11,442 nt of DNA from NCBI GenBank assembly GCA_937942205.1, contig CALDFO010000475.1:1-11442 (forward strand), read 5' to 3'. Source of the stretch: an uncultured Alphaproteobacteria bacterium. GTDB lineage: Bacteria > Pseudomonadota > Alphaproteobacteria > Micropepsales > Micropepsaceae. The number at the start of each line of letters is the position of its first letter. The first letter of the stretch is position 1. Positions 1-5,328 of the stretch are shown here, piece by piece. Under the pieces are notes generated by a model. It saw only the letters and a list, made by a program, of their open reading frames with translations. It ran no database searches and was not told where the DNA came from. The position numbers and the translations under genes were made by a program.

Positions 1-549
1 CTCGGCGGGCTCGAAGGGGCACATCATGGTCAGGGCATTGACCAGCGCCTCGGGCGGGGCGCTGGTGACGCTCTTCCAGTCCGCCTGCATGTCGCGCGTG
101 TTGAGATAGGCCTTCAGCGCCGCCATCAGCCGCTCGCGCGGGAAGTCGCCGAAATCCTCCGTCTCGGCCAGATCGCCCGCGAAGGGCGAGAAATCGCAGG
201 TCCCGATACGGTAGGGCATGTCCGATGCCGCTTCGCCGGTGAGGCGGAAGCGGCACAGTCCCTCCAGCGTGATGAGGTAGCGGTTGTCGTCGGTCTCGCG
301 GAACGACACCAGGCGGCCCACAGCCCCGATCGCCGACAGGCGCGGCTTCAGCACGGCGTCGGGATCCTCGGTGGGCTGGATGATGCCGATCAGCCGGTCG
401 CCCTTCAGCGCATCATCCACCATCTTGAGATAGCGCGGCTCGAACACGTTCAGCGGCAGCGCCCCGCGCGGCAGCAGCACCACGCCGGAAAGCGGGAATA
501 GCGGCAACGAAGTGGGCAGTTCGCTGTAGCTGTGAAAGTGCCGGGGCAT
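1..549 (-). CDS. Lon N-terminal (substrate-binding) domain protein, 3' end cut by window edge
   Basis: The first 183 codons are visible, and the stop lies beyond the left edge. The protein opens with a short polar stretch and then PLFPLSGVVLLPRG, ALPLNVFEPRYL, IGIIQP, IGAVGRLVSF and LEGLCRFRL. This is the characteristic order of the Lon substrate-binding domain (PF02190 family) standing alone, with no AAA+ ATPase or Ser-Lys protease domain in the visible part. Family knowledge: such stand-alone proteins are common in alphaproteobacteria beside the YbbN gene; their exact role is unsettled, perhaps substrate recognition or delivery. The ATG at 549 is chosen because the conserved region follows closely. 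An AAGGTGA Shine-Dalgarno-like stretch overlaps the stop of the upstream gene but sits 12 nt from the ATG, which is long. Only 12 bp separate it from the DUF4440-like gene, so it is very probably last or late in that operon. Confidence 0.9.
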   Translation of the reverse strand, partial: MPRHFHSYSELPTSLPLFPLSGVVLLPRGALPLNVFEPRYLKMVDDALKGDRLIGIIQPTEDPDAVLKPRLSAIGAVGRLVSFRETDDNRYLITLEGLCRFRLTGEAASDMPYRIGTCDFSPFAGDLAETEDFGDFPRERLMAALKAYLNTRDMQADWKSVTSAPPEALVNALTMMCPFEPAE

Positions 550-561
550 AATGGGACTATA

Positions 562-1023
562 TCACCTTATGGCGGGCGCGGCGGCGCCGGAATTCATGCT
601 GGCCTGCACCTTCCAGGCGTTGCGGTGATCCTTCACCCAGACCGTCAGATAATAGCCGCGGCTGACCGGCTGGCCGCGCTGGGTCACTTCCCAGCGCCCG
701 TCGGTCCAACCCATCCGGCCATCGGACGAGACGCCCGCCGCCAGCGGTTCCCAGCCCATGCGCCCGCTTTGCTGCCGCGCCAGCGCGCGAAAGGCCTGCT
801 GGCGGCCTTGCACCGGCGGCGCTCCCGCGATGCCGAAAAGCTGGGCGTTGGGCATGGCCATGGCCAGAAAGGCATAGGCGCGGCCGTGGGTCACCGACAG
901 GCGCGAGAAGGCGCGGTCCGCCGCCAGCAATTGCATCTGGGACGAGAGCGGCGCAGCCGGTTGCGCCGCTGCGGGCAGGATGCCCAGCAGCAGGCAGGCC
1001 AGCGCGGCCGCCGCCCGTCTCAC
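562..1023 (-). CDS. Small exported DUF4440/SnoaL-like (NTF2-fold) protein
   Basis: Predicted 153 aa. A GTG start at 1023 overlaps the TGA of the upstream thioredoxin gene (GTGA), a classic translational-coupling arrangement. From this start the protein has a perfect signal peptide: Arg-Arg, a hydrophobic run (residues 4-18), then PAAA|Q with predicted cleavage after residue 20. Longer in-frame starts up to 1134 would bury that signal and lie inside the thioredoxin gene. The mature part has the DUF4440 pattern: LLAADRAFS near residue 32, a GAPPVQGRQQAFRAL segment (67-81), a GRMGWTDGRWE strand pair (102-112) and a YYLTVWVKD...AWKVQASMNS ending (124-144). NTF2-fold proteins of this group include enzymes and plain ligand-binding proteins, and no catalytic residue can be assigned. 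The likely location is the periplasm or cell surface, unlike its cytosolic operon partners, so a shared pathway is not obvious. Confidence 0.8.
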   Translation of the reverse strand: MRRAAAALACLLLGILPAAAQPAAPLSSQMQLLAADRAFSRLSVTHGRAYAFLAMAMPNAQLFGIAGAPPVQGRQQAFRALARQQSGRMGWEPLAAGVSSDGRMGWTDGRWEVTQRGQPVSRGYYLTVWVKDHRNAWKVQASMNSGAAAPAIR

Positions 1024-2000
1024 GAGAACAGGATCGAGGACAGTTTGCGCCGCGCCTCCACGGTGCGCGGATCGGTGGGGCCCATCGCCTCGAACAGGGT
1101 GACAAGCTGCTTGCGCCCGGCTTCCTCGTTCCATTTGCGGTCGCGCCGCACCAGTTCCAGCAGCTGCGCGATGGCGCCGTCGCGGTCGCCCGCCGCGTCC
1201 AGCGCCGCCGCCAGGTCCAGCCGCGCCTGGTGATCCTTGGGGTCGGCTTCCAGCCGCGCCTTCAGGGCGGCGGTCGCGCCGCTTTGGGGGGCGGGGGCCG
1301 CGCGCAGCGCCAGTTCCGCCTCCACCGCCCGGATGGCTTCGTCCTGCTCGGCGCCGGGGCGCACCATCTTGAGCGTGTCGCGGGCGCGGGCCTCGTCGCC
1401 GCCCATCAGATAGGCGCGCGCCAGCCCCGCCACCGCCTCCGGATGACCCGGCTCGTCCTGCAGCACATGGCCATAGGCCTGCGCCGCCATGGCGAAATCG
1501 CCGGCCGCCAGCGCCTCGCCGCCCACCGCCAGCACTTCGGCGGTGTGTTCGGGGCCGCCATGACCATGGTCATGGCCATGATCGTGGTCCGGACCGCCGC
1601 CGCCCGCCAGGGTGGCGACAAAGCTCTTCACCTGGCTGTCGGGCAGGGCGCCCATGAAGCCGTCCACCGGCTGGCCGTTGCGGAAGGCATAGACGGTGGG
1701 AATGGACTGGATTCGCAACTGCTGGGCGATTTCCGGATTTTCGTCGATGTTGACCTTGACCAGCTTCACCGCGCCGTTTGCCGCCTCCACCGCCGCTTCC
1801 AGCGCCGGGCCCAGCTGCTTGCAGGGGCCGCACCAGGGCGCCCAGAAATCCACGATCACCGGAACCTCGCGGCTGGCTTCCAGCACATCGGCGGCGAAGG
1901 TGGCCAGGCCGGAATCCTTGATATGGGGACTGTTGCCGCTGGCCGCGTTCTGGGCGGGCTGTGAGGTGACGGGGCGTCCGCCGGGACCGATCAATGCCAT
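1020..2000 (-). CDS. ybbN: YbbN/CnoX-type thioredoxin-TPR co-chaperone with His-rich linker
   Basis: Predicted 326 aa, cytosolic (no signal peptide). The thioredoxin fold spans about residues 27-132: VIVDFWAPWCGPC with both redox cysteines (C57, C60), VKVNIDENPEIAQQ, and the cis-proline loop SIPTVYAF (P101). A TPR-like helical region follows (about 153-326) and ends in the family's typical RKWNEEAGRKQLVTLFEAMGP block. Family knowledge: CnoX/YbbN binds unfolding proteins and hands them to GroEL or DnaK. E. coli YbbN lacks the full CxxC, whereas this copy keeps it and should also be redox active. An unusual linker (residues 137-152) carries six histidines alternating with Asp and Gly. The ATG at 2000 has GGAAAG 8 nt upstream. 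It is the first gene of the operon with the DUF4440-like and Lon-domain genes, and divergent from the gene at 2099. Confidence 0.93.
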   Translation of the reverse strand: MALIGPGGRPVTSQPAQNAASGNSPHIKDSGLATFAADVLEASREVPVIVDFWAPWCGPCKQLGPALEAAVEAANGAVKLVKVNIDENPEIAQQLRIQSIPTVYAFRNGQPVDGFMGALPDSQVKSFVATLAGGGGPDHDHGHDHGHGGPEHTAEVLAVGGEALAAGDFAMAAQAYGHVLQDEPGHPEAVAGLARAYLMGGDEARARDTLKMVRPGAEQDEAIRAVEAELALRAAPAPQSGATAALKARLEADPKDHQARLDLAAALDAAGDRDGAIAQLLELVRRDRKWNEEAGRKQLVTLFEAMGPTDPRTVEARRKLSSILFS

Positions 2001-2098
2001 GGGATATGCTTTCCGCTGTTGTCTGGCGCAAAGATGGTGGTTCGCGGCGCGAAGGGCAACCTCTGGCGAAGCCGGACCGGCGTGCCTATCCTGGGCCC
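2001..2098. promoter_or_regulatory. Divergent intergenic region between ybbN and the DUF3298/LprI gene
   Basis: This 98-bp gap must hold promoters for both directions, but no strong sigma-70 pair is visible. On the plus strand TATCCT (2087-2092) lies so close to the ATG at 2099 that transcription would start about at the ATG itself. No Shine-Dalgarno sequence precedes that ATG, so a leaderless transcript is possible; the matching -35 (TGGCGA, 2064-2069) is weak. On the minus strand only a poor TTGCCC/CATCTT pair is seen, plus the GGAAAG ribosome-binding site at 2009-2014. Confidence 0.3.
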
Positions 2099-3058
2099 AT
2101 GCGCCGGTTCCTCTGCCTGCTGCTCCTGCTGGGCATCGCCACGCCCGCTTTTGCCCAAATGCGGGCTCCGGCGCGGGAACCGGTGCGGGTGATCGACCGG
2201 GCCATCACCCGGACGGGCAAGACGCTGACGCTGTCGGTGCATTATCCCGTCACCGGCCGCACCGTGATGGACCGGCTGTTCACCGACTATGCCCGGGCCC
2301 GCATCGCCGAAGTGGGCGAGCCGCCGTCCGGCCAGAGCCGTGGCGTGCCCTATACCCTCGATCTGTCCTATAGGATCACCCGCAACGATGCGCGCTTCTT
2401 CGCGGTGCTGTTCTCGGCGCAAACCTATACCGGCGGCGCCCATGGCAGCCATTTCCAGGAGAGTTTCGTCTTCCTGATGCCGGGCGAGCGGCGCGTGTTC
2501 CTGCCGGAACTGGTGGACGGCGCGCGCGGCCTGGAAAAGATCAGCCGCCTGGCGCGGGACACGTTGCGGGCGCGGCTGCTGCGCGGAGCAGGCCCCATGA
2601 CCGATGCGAACTGGATCGCCCAGGGCACCGCGCCCGGCGCGCTGGCCGTTACGCCCTTCGACTGGACGGCGGACGCCCTGGTGCTGCATTTCGGCGAATA
2701 TGCCGTTGCTGCCTATGCCGCGGGCCGCCAGGATGTGCGGATTCCGCTTTCCGCCATCGCCGATGTGATCCGGCCCGATCCGGCCGCGCCGGCCCCGTCT
2801 TTCGCCTGCGCCAAGGCCGCGAACGCCATCGAAAGGGCGCTGTGCGCCGATGCCCGGCTGGCGCGGTGGGACTGGCAGGTGGCCTGGGCCTATGCCCGCC
2901 AGCGCGCGGTGGTGCCCGACCCCAAGGCAGGCGCGGCGCTGCTGGCGCAGCAGCGCGCCTTTCTCAAGGCGCGCGACACCGCCTGCGCGGACGGCAATGC
3001 CGCCTGTCTGACCAAGGCGTATCAGCGGCGGCTGGCGGCGCTGGAGCCATCGCCCTGA
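2099..3058 (+). CDS. Secreted two-domain protein: PdaC/DUF3298-like plus LprI (DUF1311)-like
   Basis: Predicted 319 aa. The ATG at 2099 is preferred over an in-frame ATG at 1994 because it opens directly into a signal peptide (MRRFLC, eight hydrophobic residues, ATPAFA|Q; cleavage after residue 19). No lipobox is present, so it should be a soluble periplasmic or secreted protein. Residues about 30-225 match the DUF4163/DUF3298 pattern: LTLSVHYPVTG, TYTGGAHGSHF (109-119), FLPELVDG, and the closing LVLHFGEYAVAAYAAGRQDVRIPLSAI. Residues about 234-316 match the LprI-like domain (DUF1311): SFACAKAANAIERALC, a Trp/Tyr helical stretch, and LLAQQRAFLKARDTAC...AACLTKAYQRR. Its four cysteines (C237, C249, C296, C303) could form two disulfides. 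RsiV of Bacillus binds lysozyme through a DUF3298 domain, and mycobacterial LprI inhibits lysozyme; that this protein does either is inference. It stands alone, facing a convergent speE. Confidence 0.85.
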   Translation: MRRFLCLLLLLGIATPAFAQMRAPAREPVRVIDRAITRTGKTLTLSVHYPVTGRTVMDRLFTDYARARIAEVGEPPSGQSRGVPYTLDLSYRITRNDARFFAVLFSAQTYTGGAHGSHFQESFVFLMPGERRVFLPELVDGARGLEKISRLARDTLRARLLRGAGPMTDANWIAQGTAPGALAVTPFDWTADALVLHFGEYAVAAYAAGRQDVRIPLSAIADVIRPDPAAPAPSFACAKAANAIERALCADARLARWDWQVAWAYARQRAVVPDPKAGAALLAQQRAFLKARDTACADGNAACLTKAYQRRLAALEPSP

Positions 3059-3060
3059 TC

Positions 3061-3172
3061 GCCTCCCCCTTATGCGCGAAGCGCATCCGAAGGGGGAGGT
3101 GGTTTCAGCGAGCGAGGCGTGTGCGACGGCGGGAGCCGGAGCAGCCGAGCGGAAGCTGAAACCGGAGGGGGT
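3061..3172 (+). repeat. Dispersed bipartite hairpin repeat, copy A
   Basis: This element fills the gap between the stop at 3058 and the speE stop at 3177. It has three parts. Hairpin 1 pairs CCTCCCCCTT (3062-3071) with AAGGGGGAGG (3090-3099) and contains a further inner stem ATGCGC/GCGCAT around a GAA loop. Hairpin 2 pairs GGTTTCAGC (3101-3109) with GCTGAAACC (3155-3163). A tail, GGAGGGGGT, ends at 3172. The same plan recurs at 5227-5328 in the same orientation and at 5045-5142 inverted. Such GC-rich palindromic units between convergent genes resemble REP/RUP-type elements and could act as transcript ends or mRNA stabilisers; no function is shown here. Confidence 0.85.
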
Positions 3173-3176
3173 AAGT

Positions 3177-4082
3177 TTAAGGAACCAGCTTGGCGATCCA
3201 GTTGGGCAGGGCGAAGGCGGCGGCATGGACCGCCGGATTGTAGTAATCGCACTTCAGCTTCGACCGCTTGTAGGCGGCGGCGGCCTTCTTGATCCCGGCG
3301 GGGGAGCCCAGCGCCTTGCCGCCCTTGGTCGCCCAGGACAGCGCCATGAAGCCGCCGATATAGGTGGGCACCACCGTCAGATAGAGGCCGCATTTGGGGA
3401 AGAAGCGCTTCAGTTCCTGCAGCGCCTCGGTGATCTCCCAGGGCTGGTAGAAGGGCACGCCGGTCTGGAAGGTGGCATAGCCGCCGGGACGCAGCGCGCC
3501 CTTGACGCGGTCATAGAAGGTTTCGCCGAACAGCGCCTTGCCGGGGCCGACCGGATCGGGCCGGTCGGCGATGATCAGGTCGAAACGGTTCTTCGACGAC
3601 TTGCGGCCCAGATATTCGAAGGCGTCGGCGGCCTCGATCACCATGCGCTTGTCCTTGAACGCCTTGGCGTTGATCTCGCCGAAATGCTTGTGGCACAGCT
3701 CGATCACCCGGCCGTCAATGTCCACCAGCACCACTTCCTTGACGCTTTTGTGCTTGAGCGCCTCGTCGGCGATGGACAGGTCGCCGCCGCCCACGATCAT
3801 CACCCGCTCCACCTTGCCATGCTCCAGCATGGGCAGGTGGGTGAGCATGTCGGCATAGGCGCTCTCGTCGCGGCTGGTGATCTGGACGATGTCGTCCAGC
3901 GTCATCACCCGGCCGTTGGCGACGGTGTCGAAGATGCGGATGTGCTGGAACTGGCTCTGCTCGTCGGCCAGCACCTTGGTGATCTCCATGGACTGGGCGT
4001 AACCGCGATGGAGACGCTCCACCTGCTGGTCGTCGGAGGCCTTGTGGGACTTTCTGGTCGGCTGGGGCTGCGGACGGGCCAT
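3177..4082 (-). CDS. speE: Spermidine synthase-family aminopropyltransferase
   Basis: Predicted 301 aa, cytosolic. It would transfer the aminopropyl group of decarboxylated S-adenosylmethionine to putrescine or a related amine. It follows E. coli SpeE through its whole length: VANGRVMTLDDIVQ (54-67), the nucleotide-binding VMIVGGGD (94-101), VLVDIDGRVIE (118-128), the catalytic loop DRPDPVGP (173-180, D173 and D176 present), LFGETFYDRVKGALRPGG, PTYIGGFMALSWA, and the C-terminal CDYYNPAVHAAAFALP. Oddities: the usual Y-[HQ]-E-M near the amine pocket reads Y-A-D-M (76-79), GGGDG reads GGGDL, and the Ser/Thr of D-[ST]-[ST]-D-P is Pro. The ATG at 4082 has AAGGA 6 nt upstream. It is divergent from speD, the enzyme that makes its co-substrate, and convergent with the gene at 2099. 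Confidence 0.93.
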   Translation of the reverse strand: MARPQPQPTRKSHKASDDQQVERLHRGYAQSMEITKVLADEQSQFQHIRIFDTVANGRVMTLDDIVQITSRDESAYADMLTHLPMLEHGKVERVMIVGGGDLSIADEALKHKSVKEVVLVDIDGRVIELCHKHFGEINAKAFKDKRMVIEAADAFEYLGRKSSKNRFDLIIADRPDPVGPGKALFGETFYDRVKGALRPGGYATFQTGVPFYQPWEITEALQELKRFFPKCGLYLTVVPTYIGGFMALSWATKGGKALGSPAGIKKAAAAYKRSKLKCDYYNPAVHAAAFALPNWIAKLVP

Positions 4083-4131
4083 AACGTTTCCTTAGTGATT
4101 GTGACAGGCGACAGGGCCAGGCTTCTTGCGC

Positions 4132-4160
4132 CGTATAGGCCGGGCGTGTGGCGCTGTCTA
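4132..4160 (-). promoter_or_regulatory. Predicted sigma-70-type promoter of speE
   Basis: On the minus strand TAGACA (4160-4155) and TATACG (4137-4132) are separated by exactly 17 bp and resemble the -35 (TTGACA) and -10 (TATAAT) hexamers. Transcription would start near 4125, giving a leader of about 40 nt before the ATG at 4082, which carries its own AAGGA at 4089-4093. Confidence 0.5.
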
Positions 4161-4324
4161 CCGCGCCGCGCGGTCGTATAACGCCGATTTGGCGGGCTTT
4201 TGCCGCTTTCCCTGGCGCGCGCGGCGCGCGATCCGGCGGACGCCCGCGCCGCCGCGGCCGCCCATGCCTGTGGATGGCTCCGGCGCGGCGGGTCAAAAAA
4301 ATCCGGCGCGGGGGAAATTTCTTC

Positions 4325-4353
4325 TTGCATGGGGGGGCCGCAGGCCCTATCTC
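4325..4353 (+). promoter_or_regulatory. Candidate promoter of speD
   Basis: TTGCAT (4325-4330), a 17-bp spacer beginning with seven G residues, then TATCTC (4348-4353). The predicted start is near 4360, giving an untranslated leader of about 130 nt that contains the long hairpin at 4380-4439. The match to consensus is moderate, and no better pair was seen between 4170 and 4491. Confidence 0.35.
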
Positions 4354-4379
4354 CCGTTTCGACCCGGCGAGGAAAAAAG

Positions 4380-4439
4380 CCGGACAAAGCGGCGTAGGGC
4401 TGACCCCCTCCGTCGCTTTCTTCATTAAGGCGCGTCCGG
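4380..4439 (+). promoter_or_regulatory. Highly foldable 5' leader of speD, candidate cis-regulatory RNA
   Basis: Nested pairing is visible by hand. CCGGAC (4380-4385) pairs with GTCCGG (4434-4439). AAAGCGGCG (4386-4394) pairs with CGTCGCTTT (4411-4419), with one G-U pair. AGGG (4396-4399) pairs with CCCT (4406-4409) around a six-base loop. The two lower helices stack directly on the 5' side, while the 3' side has a 14-nt bulge (4420-4433). This makes about 19 base pairs within 60 nt. No run of U follows, so it does not look like a terminator. It ends 52 nt before the speD ATG. Polyamine genes are often controlled in their leaders; a match to a known riboswitch class is not recognised. Confidence 0.45.
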
Positions 4440-4458
4440 AAGTCCAAAAGGCCAAGGC

Positions 4459-4489
4459 GTAGGTGTCAACTCTAAGACGGGTAGGTGTC
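4459..4489 (+). repeat. Direct repeat GTAGGTGTC at the speD ribosome-binding site
   Basis: Two identical 9-bp units, 4459-4467 and 4481-4489, are offset by 22 bp. The second unit contains the likely speD Shine-Dalgarno sequence (AGG at 4483-4485, 6 nt before the ATG). AGAC (4475-4478) and GTCT (4487-4490) could pair and place that sequence in a small loop. The first unit has no start codon at the right distance, so it may be a protein site, a ribosome standby site or chance. Confidence 0.5.
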
Positions 4490-4491
4490 TA

Positions 4492-4971
4492 ATGGCTCGA
4501 CTGAATCTGGTGGCGGCGAATAAAATCCCGCAAAAGGAAATCAAACCCCGCGTCGCCAAGGCGCCGCGCCCGGTCGTCGTCACCCCTTCCAATGACGACC
4601 AGAAGGATCATTTCATCACGAAGAATGGCCTGTCCTATGCGGGCAGCCATGTCATCATCGACCTGTGGGAAGCCACCGGCCTGGATGACCGCGAGCGTAT
4701 CGAAACCGCGCTGATCGACGCGGTGAACGAGGCAGGCGCCACCCTGCTGCACATCCACCTCCACAAGTTCGAGGACGGCGGCGGCATTTCGGGCGTGGCC
4801 GTGCTGGCGGAAAGCCACATCTCCGTCCACACCTGGCCGGAGAAGGGCTTCGCGGCCTTCGACGTGTTCATGTGCGGCGATGCCCAGCCCCGCAAGGCGC
4901 TGGACGTCTTCAAGCGCGCCTTCAACCCCGGCCGCGTCGTGGTCGGCGAGCACAAGCGCGGCGTTTTGTAG
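4492..4971 (+). CDS. speD: S-adenosylmethionine decarboxylase proenzyme (class 1b, pyruvoyl)
   Basis: Predicted 159 aa, cytosolic. It decarboxylates S-adenosylmethionine to the aminopropyl donor used by SpeE. The proenzyme self-cleaves to create a pyruvoyl group. The signature AESHISVHTWPEKGFAAFDVFMCG (residues 106-129) holds every key residue in the family's spacing: E107|S108 cleavage site, H113 and C128, matching Thermotoga E62|S63, H68 and C83. The core covers about residues 40-150. Before it lies a Lys/Pro-rich extension of about 40 residues that the short bacterial enzymes lack; no alternative ATG exists within it, so it is probably real. The start at 4492 has AGG 6 nt upstream. It is divergent from speE and followed by a strong terminator. 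Confidence 0.96.
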   Translation: MARLNLVAANKIPQKEIKPRVAKAPRPVVVTPSNDDQKDHFITKNGLSYAGSHVIIDLWEATGLDDRERIETALIDAVNEAGATLLHIHLHKFEDGGGISGVAVLAESHISVHTWPEKGFAAFDVFMCGDAQPRKALDVFKRAFNPGRVVVGEHKRGVL

Positions 4972-4980
4972 TTTAGGCGC

Positions 4981-5033
4981 GCAGCCAAAGTTCAAAAGGC
5001 GGTGTCGAAGACACCGCCTTTTTCTTTGGCTGC
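4981..5033 (+). terminator. Rho-independent terminator of speD, extended hairpin
   Basis: The core stem GGCGGTGTC (4998-5006), loop GAA, GACACCGCC (5010-5018) is followed by TTTTTCTTT. Four A residues before the stem pair with the first T residues. Beyond that, GCAGCCAAAG (4981-4990) and CTTTGGCTGC (5024-5033) form a perfect 10-bp outer stem, so about 23 base pairs are possible with only a 3/1 internal loop. The A and T flanks would let it work on both strands. It begins 9 nt after the speD stop. Confidence 0.9.
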
Positions 5034-5044
5034 TTGCTTTGTTG

Positions 5045-5142
5045 ATCCCCCTCCGTCCGCGACTATCACGCCTTCGCTCCGCTCCGGCGCCCGTCGCGGC
5101 CACCTCCCCCTTTGGGCTGGCTTGCGCCAGCAAAGGGGAAGG
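5045..5142 (-). repeat. Dispersed bipartite hairpin repeat, copy C (inverted)
   Basis: Read on the minus strand, this has the same plan as copies A and B: a first hairpin (5142-5103; AAAGGGG/CCCCTTT with inner stem GCTGGC/GCCAGC), then GGAGGTGG, a second stem CCGCGAC/GTCGCGG (5099-5093 with 5063-5057), and the tail CGGAGGGGGAT (5055-5045). The second stem differs in sequence from GGTTTCAGC/GCTGAAACC of the other copies yet still pairs, so the structure rather than the sequence is conserved. Confidence 0.75.
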
Positions 5143-5226
5143 CAGGTCATGGCCCTAGCGGACGGTCGCGCCGCGGAATGCGGCGCTCGAGATTCGGTGC
5201 GCTTTTAATTGGATAAGCACAAGCCC
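5143..5226. other. Spacer between repeats C and B with a small perfect palindrome
   Basis: No gene is seen here. The only structure is GCGCCGC (5168-5174), loop GGAAT, GCGGCGC (5180-5186). TTTT follows only about 20 nt later, so it is a poor terminator candidate. Together with both repeats and the speD terminator it makes up the non-coding gap from 4972 to 5327. Confidence 0.4.
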
Positions 5227-5328
5227 GCCTCCCCCTCGCGCGCGTCAGCGCGCATGGAGGGGGAGGTGGTTTCAGCGAGCGAAGGCGACCTCTTTGGGAG
5301 CCGAGCGAAAGCTGAAACCGGAGGGGGT
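5227..5328 (+). repeat. Dispersed bipartite hairpin repeat, copy B
   Basis: Hairpin 1 pairs CCTCCCCCT (5228-5236) with AGGGGGAGG (5258-5266), with an inner GCGCGC/GCGCGC stem. Hairpin 2 pairs GGTTTCAGC (5268-5276) with GCTGAAACC (5311-5319). The tail GGAGGGGGT ends at 5328. The conserved blocks are nearly identical to copy A (3061-3172), while the hairpin tips and the middle of hairpin 2 differ. The last base of the element is also the last base of the stop codon of the solute-binding-protein gene. Confidence 0.85.

Larger units (their letters stand above)
4083..4491. promoter_or_regulatory. speE-speD divergent control region (409 bp, no convincing gene)
   Basis: No supported coding sequence is present. 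A plus-strand open frame (4148-4462) starts at GTG without a ribosome-binding site, is extremely Arg-rich and runs across the predicted speD promoter, so I reject it. Landmarks are the speE promoter (4132-4160), a short A-tract (4294-4300), the speD promoter candidate (4325-4353), a long foldable leader (4380-4439) and a direct repeat at the speD start (4459-4489). The stretch from about 4200 to 4320 is very GC-rich and I see nothing specific in it. Confidence 0.6.

Noticed and set aside
1994..2098. 35-codon N-terminal extension of the DUF3298/LprI gene
   Set aside because: It would overlap the start of ybbN on the other strand and put charged residues ahead of an otherwise perfect signal peptide starting at 2099.
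4402..4412. GACCCCCTCCG, matching the tail of the dispersed repeats, taken as a fourth copy
   Set aside because: No accompanying hairpins are found on either side, and the bases are explained as part of the speD leader stem-loop.
4148..4462. Plus-strand 104-codon frame upstream of speD that ends 29 nt before its ATG
   Set aside because: GTG start without a ribosome-binding site, strongly Arg/Pro/Gly-biased product, no recognisable domain, and it runs through the speD promoter candidate and leader hairpin.
5143..5226. Possible tRNA or small RNA between repeats C and B
   Set aside because: Only one 7-bp palindrome is present; no cloverleaf, T-loop or CCA-type end, and no promoter or terminator of its own is visible.
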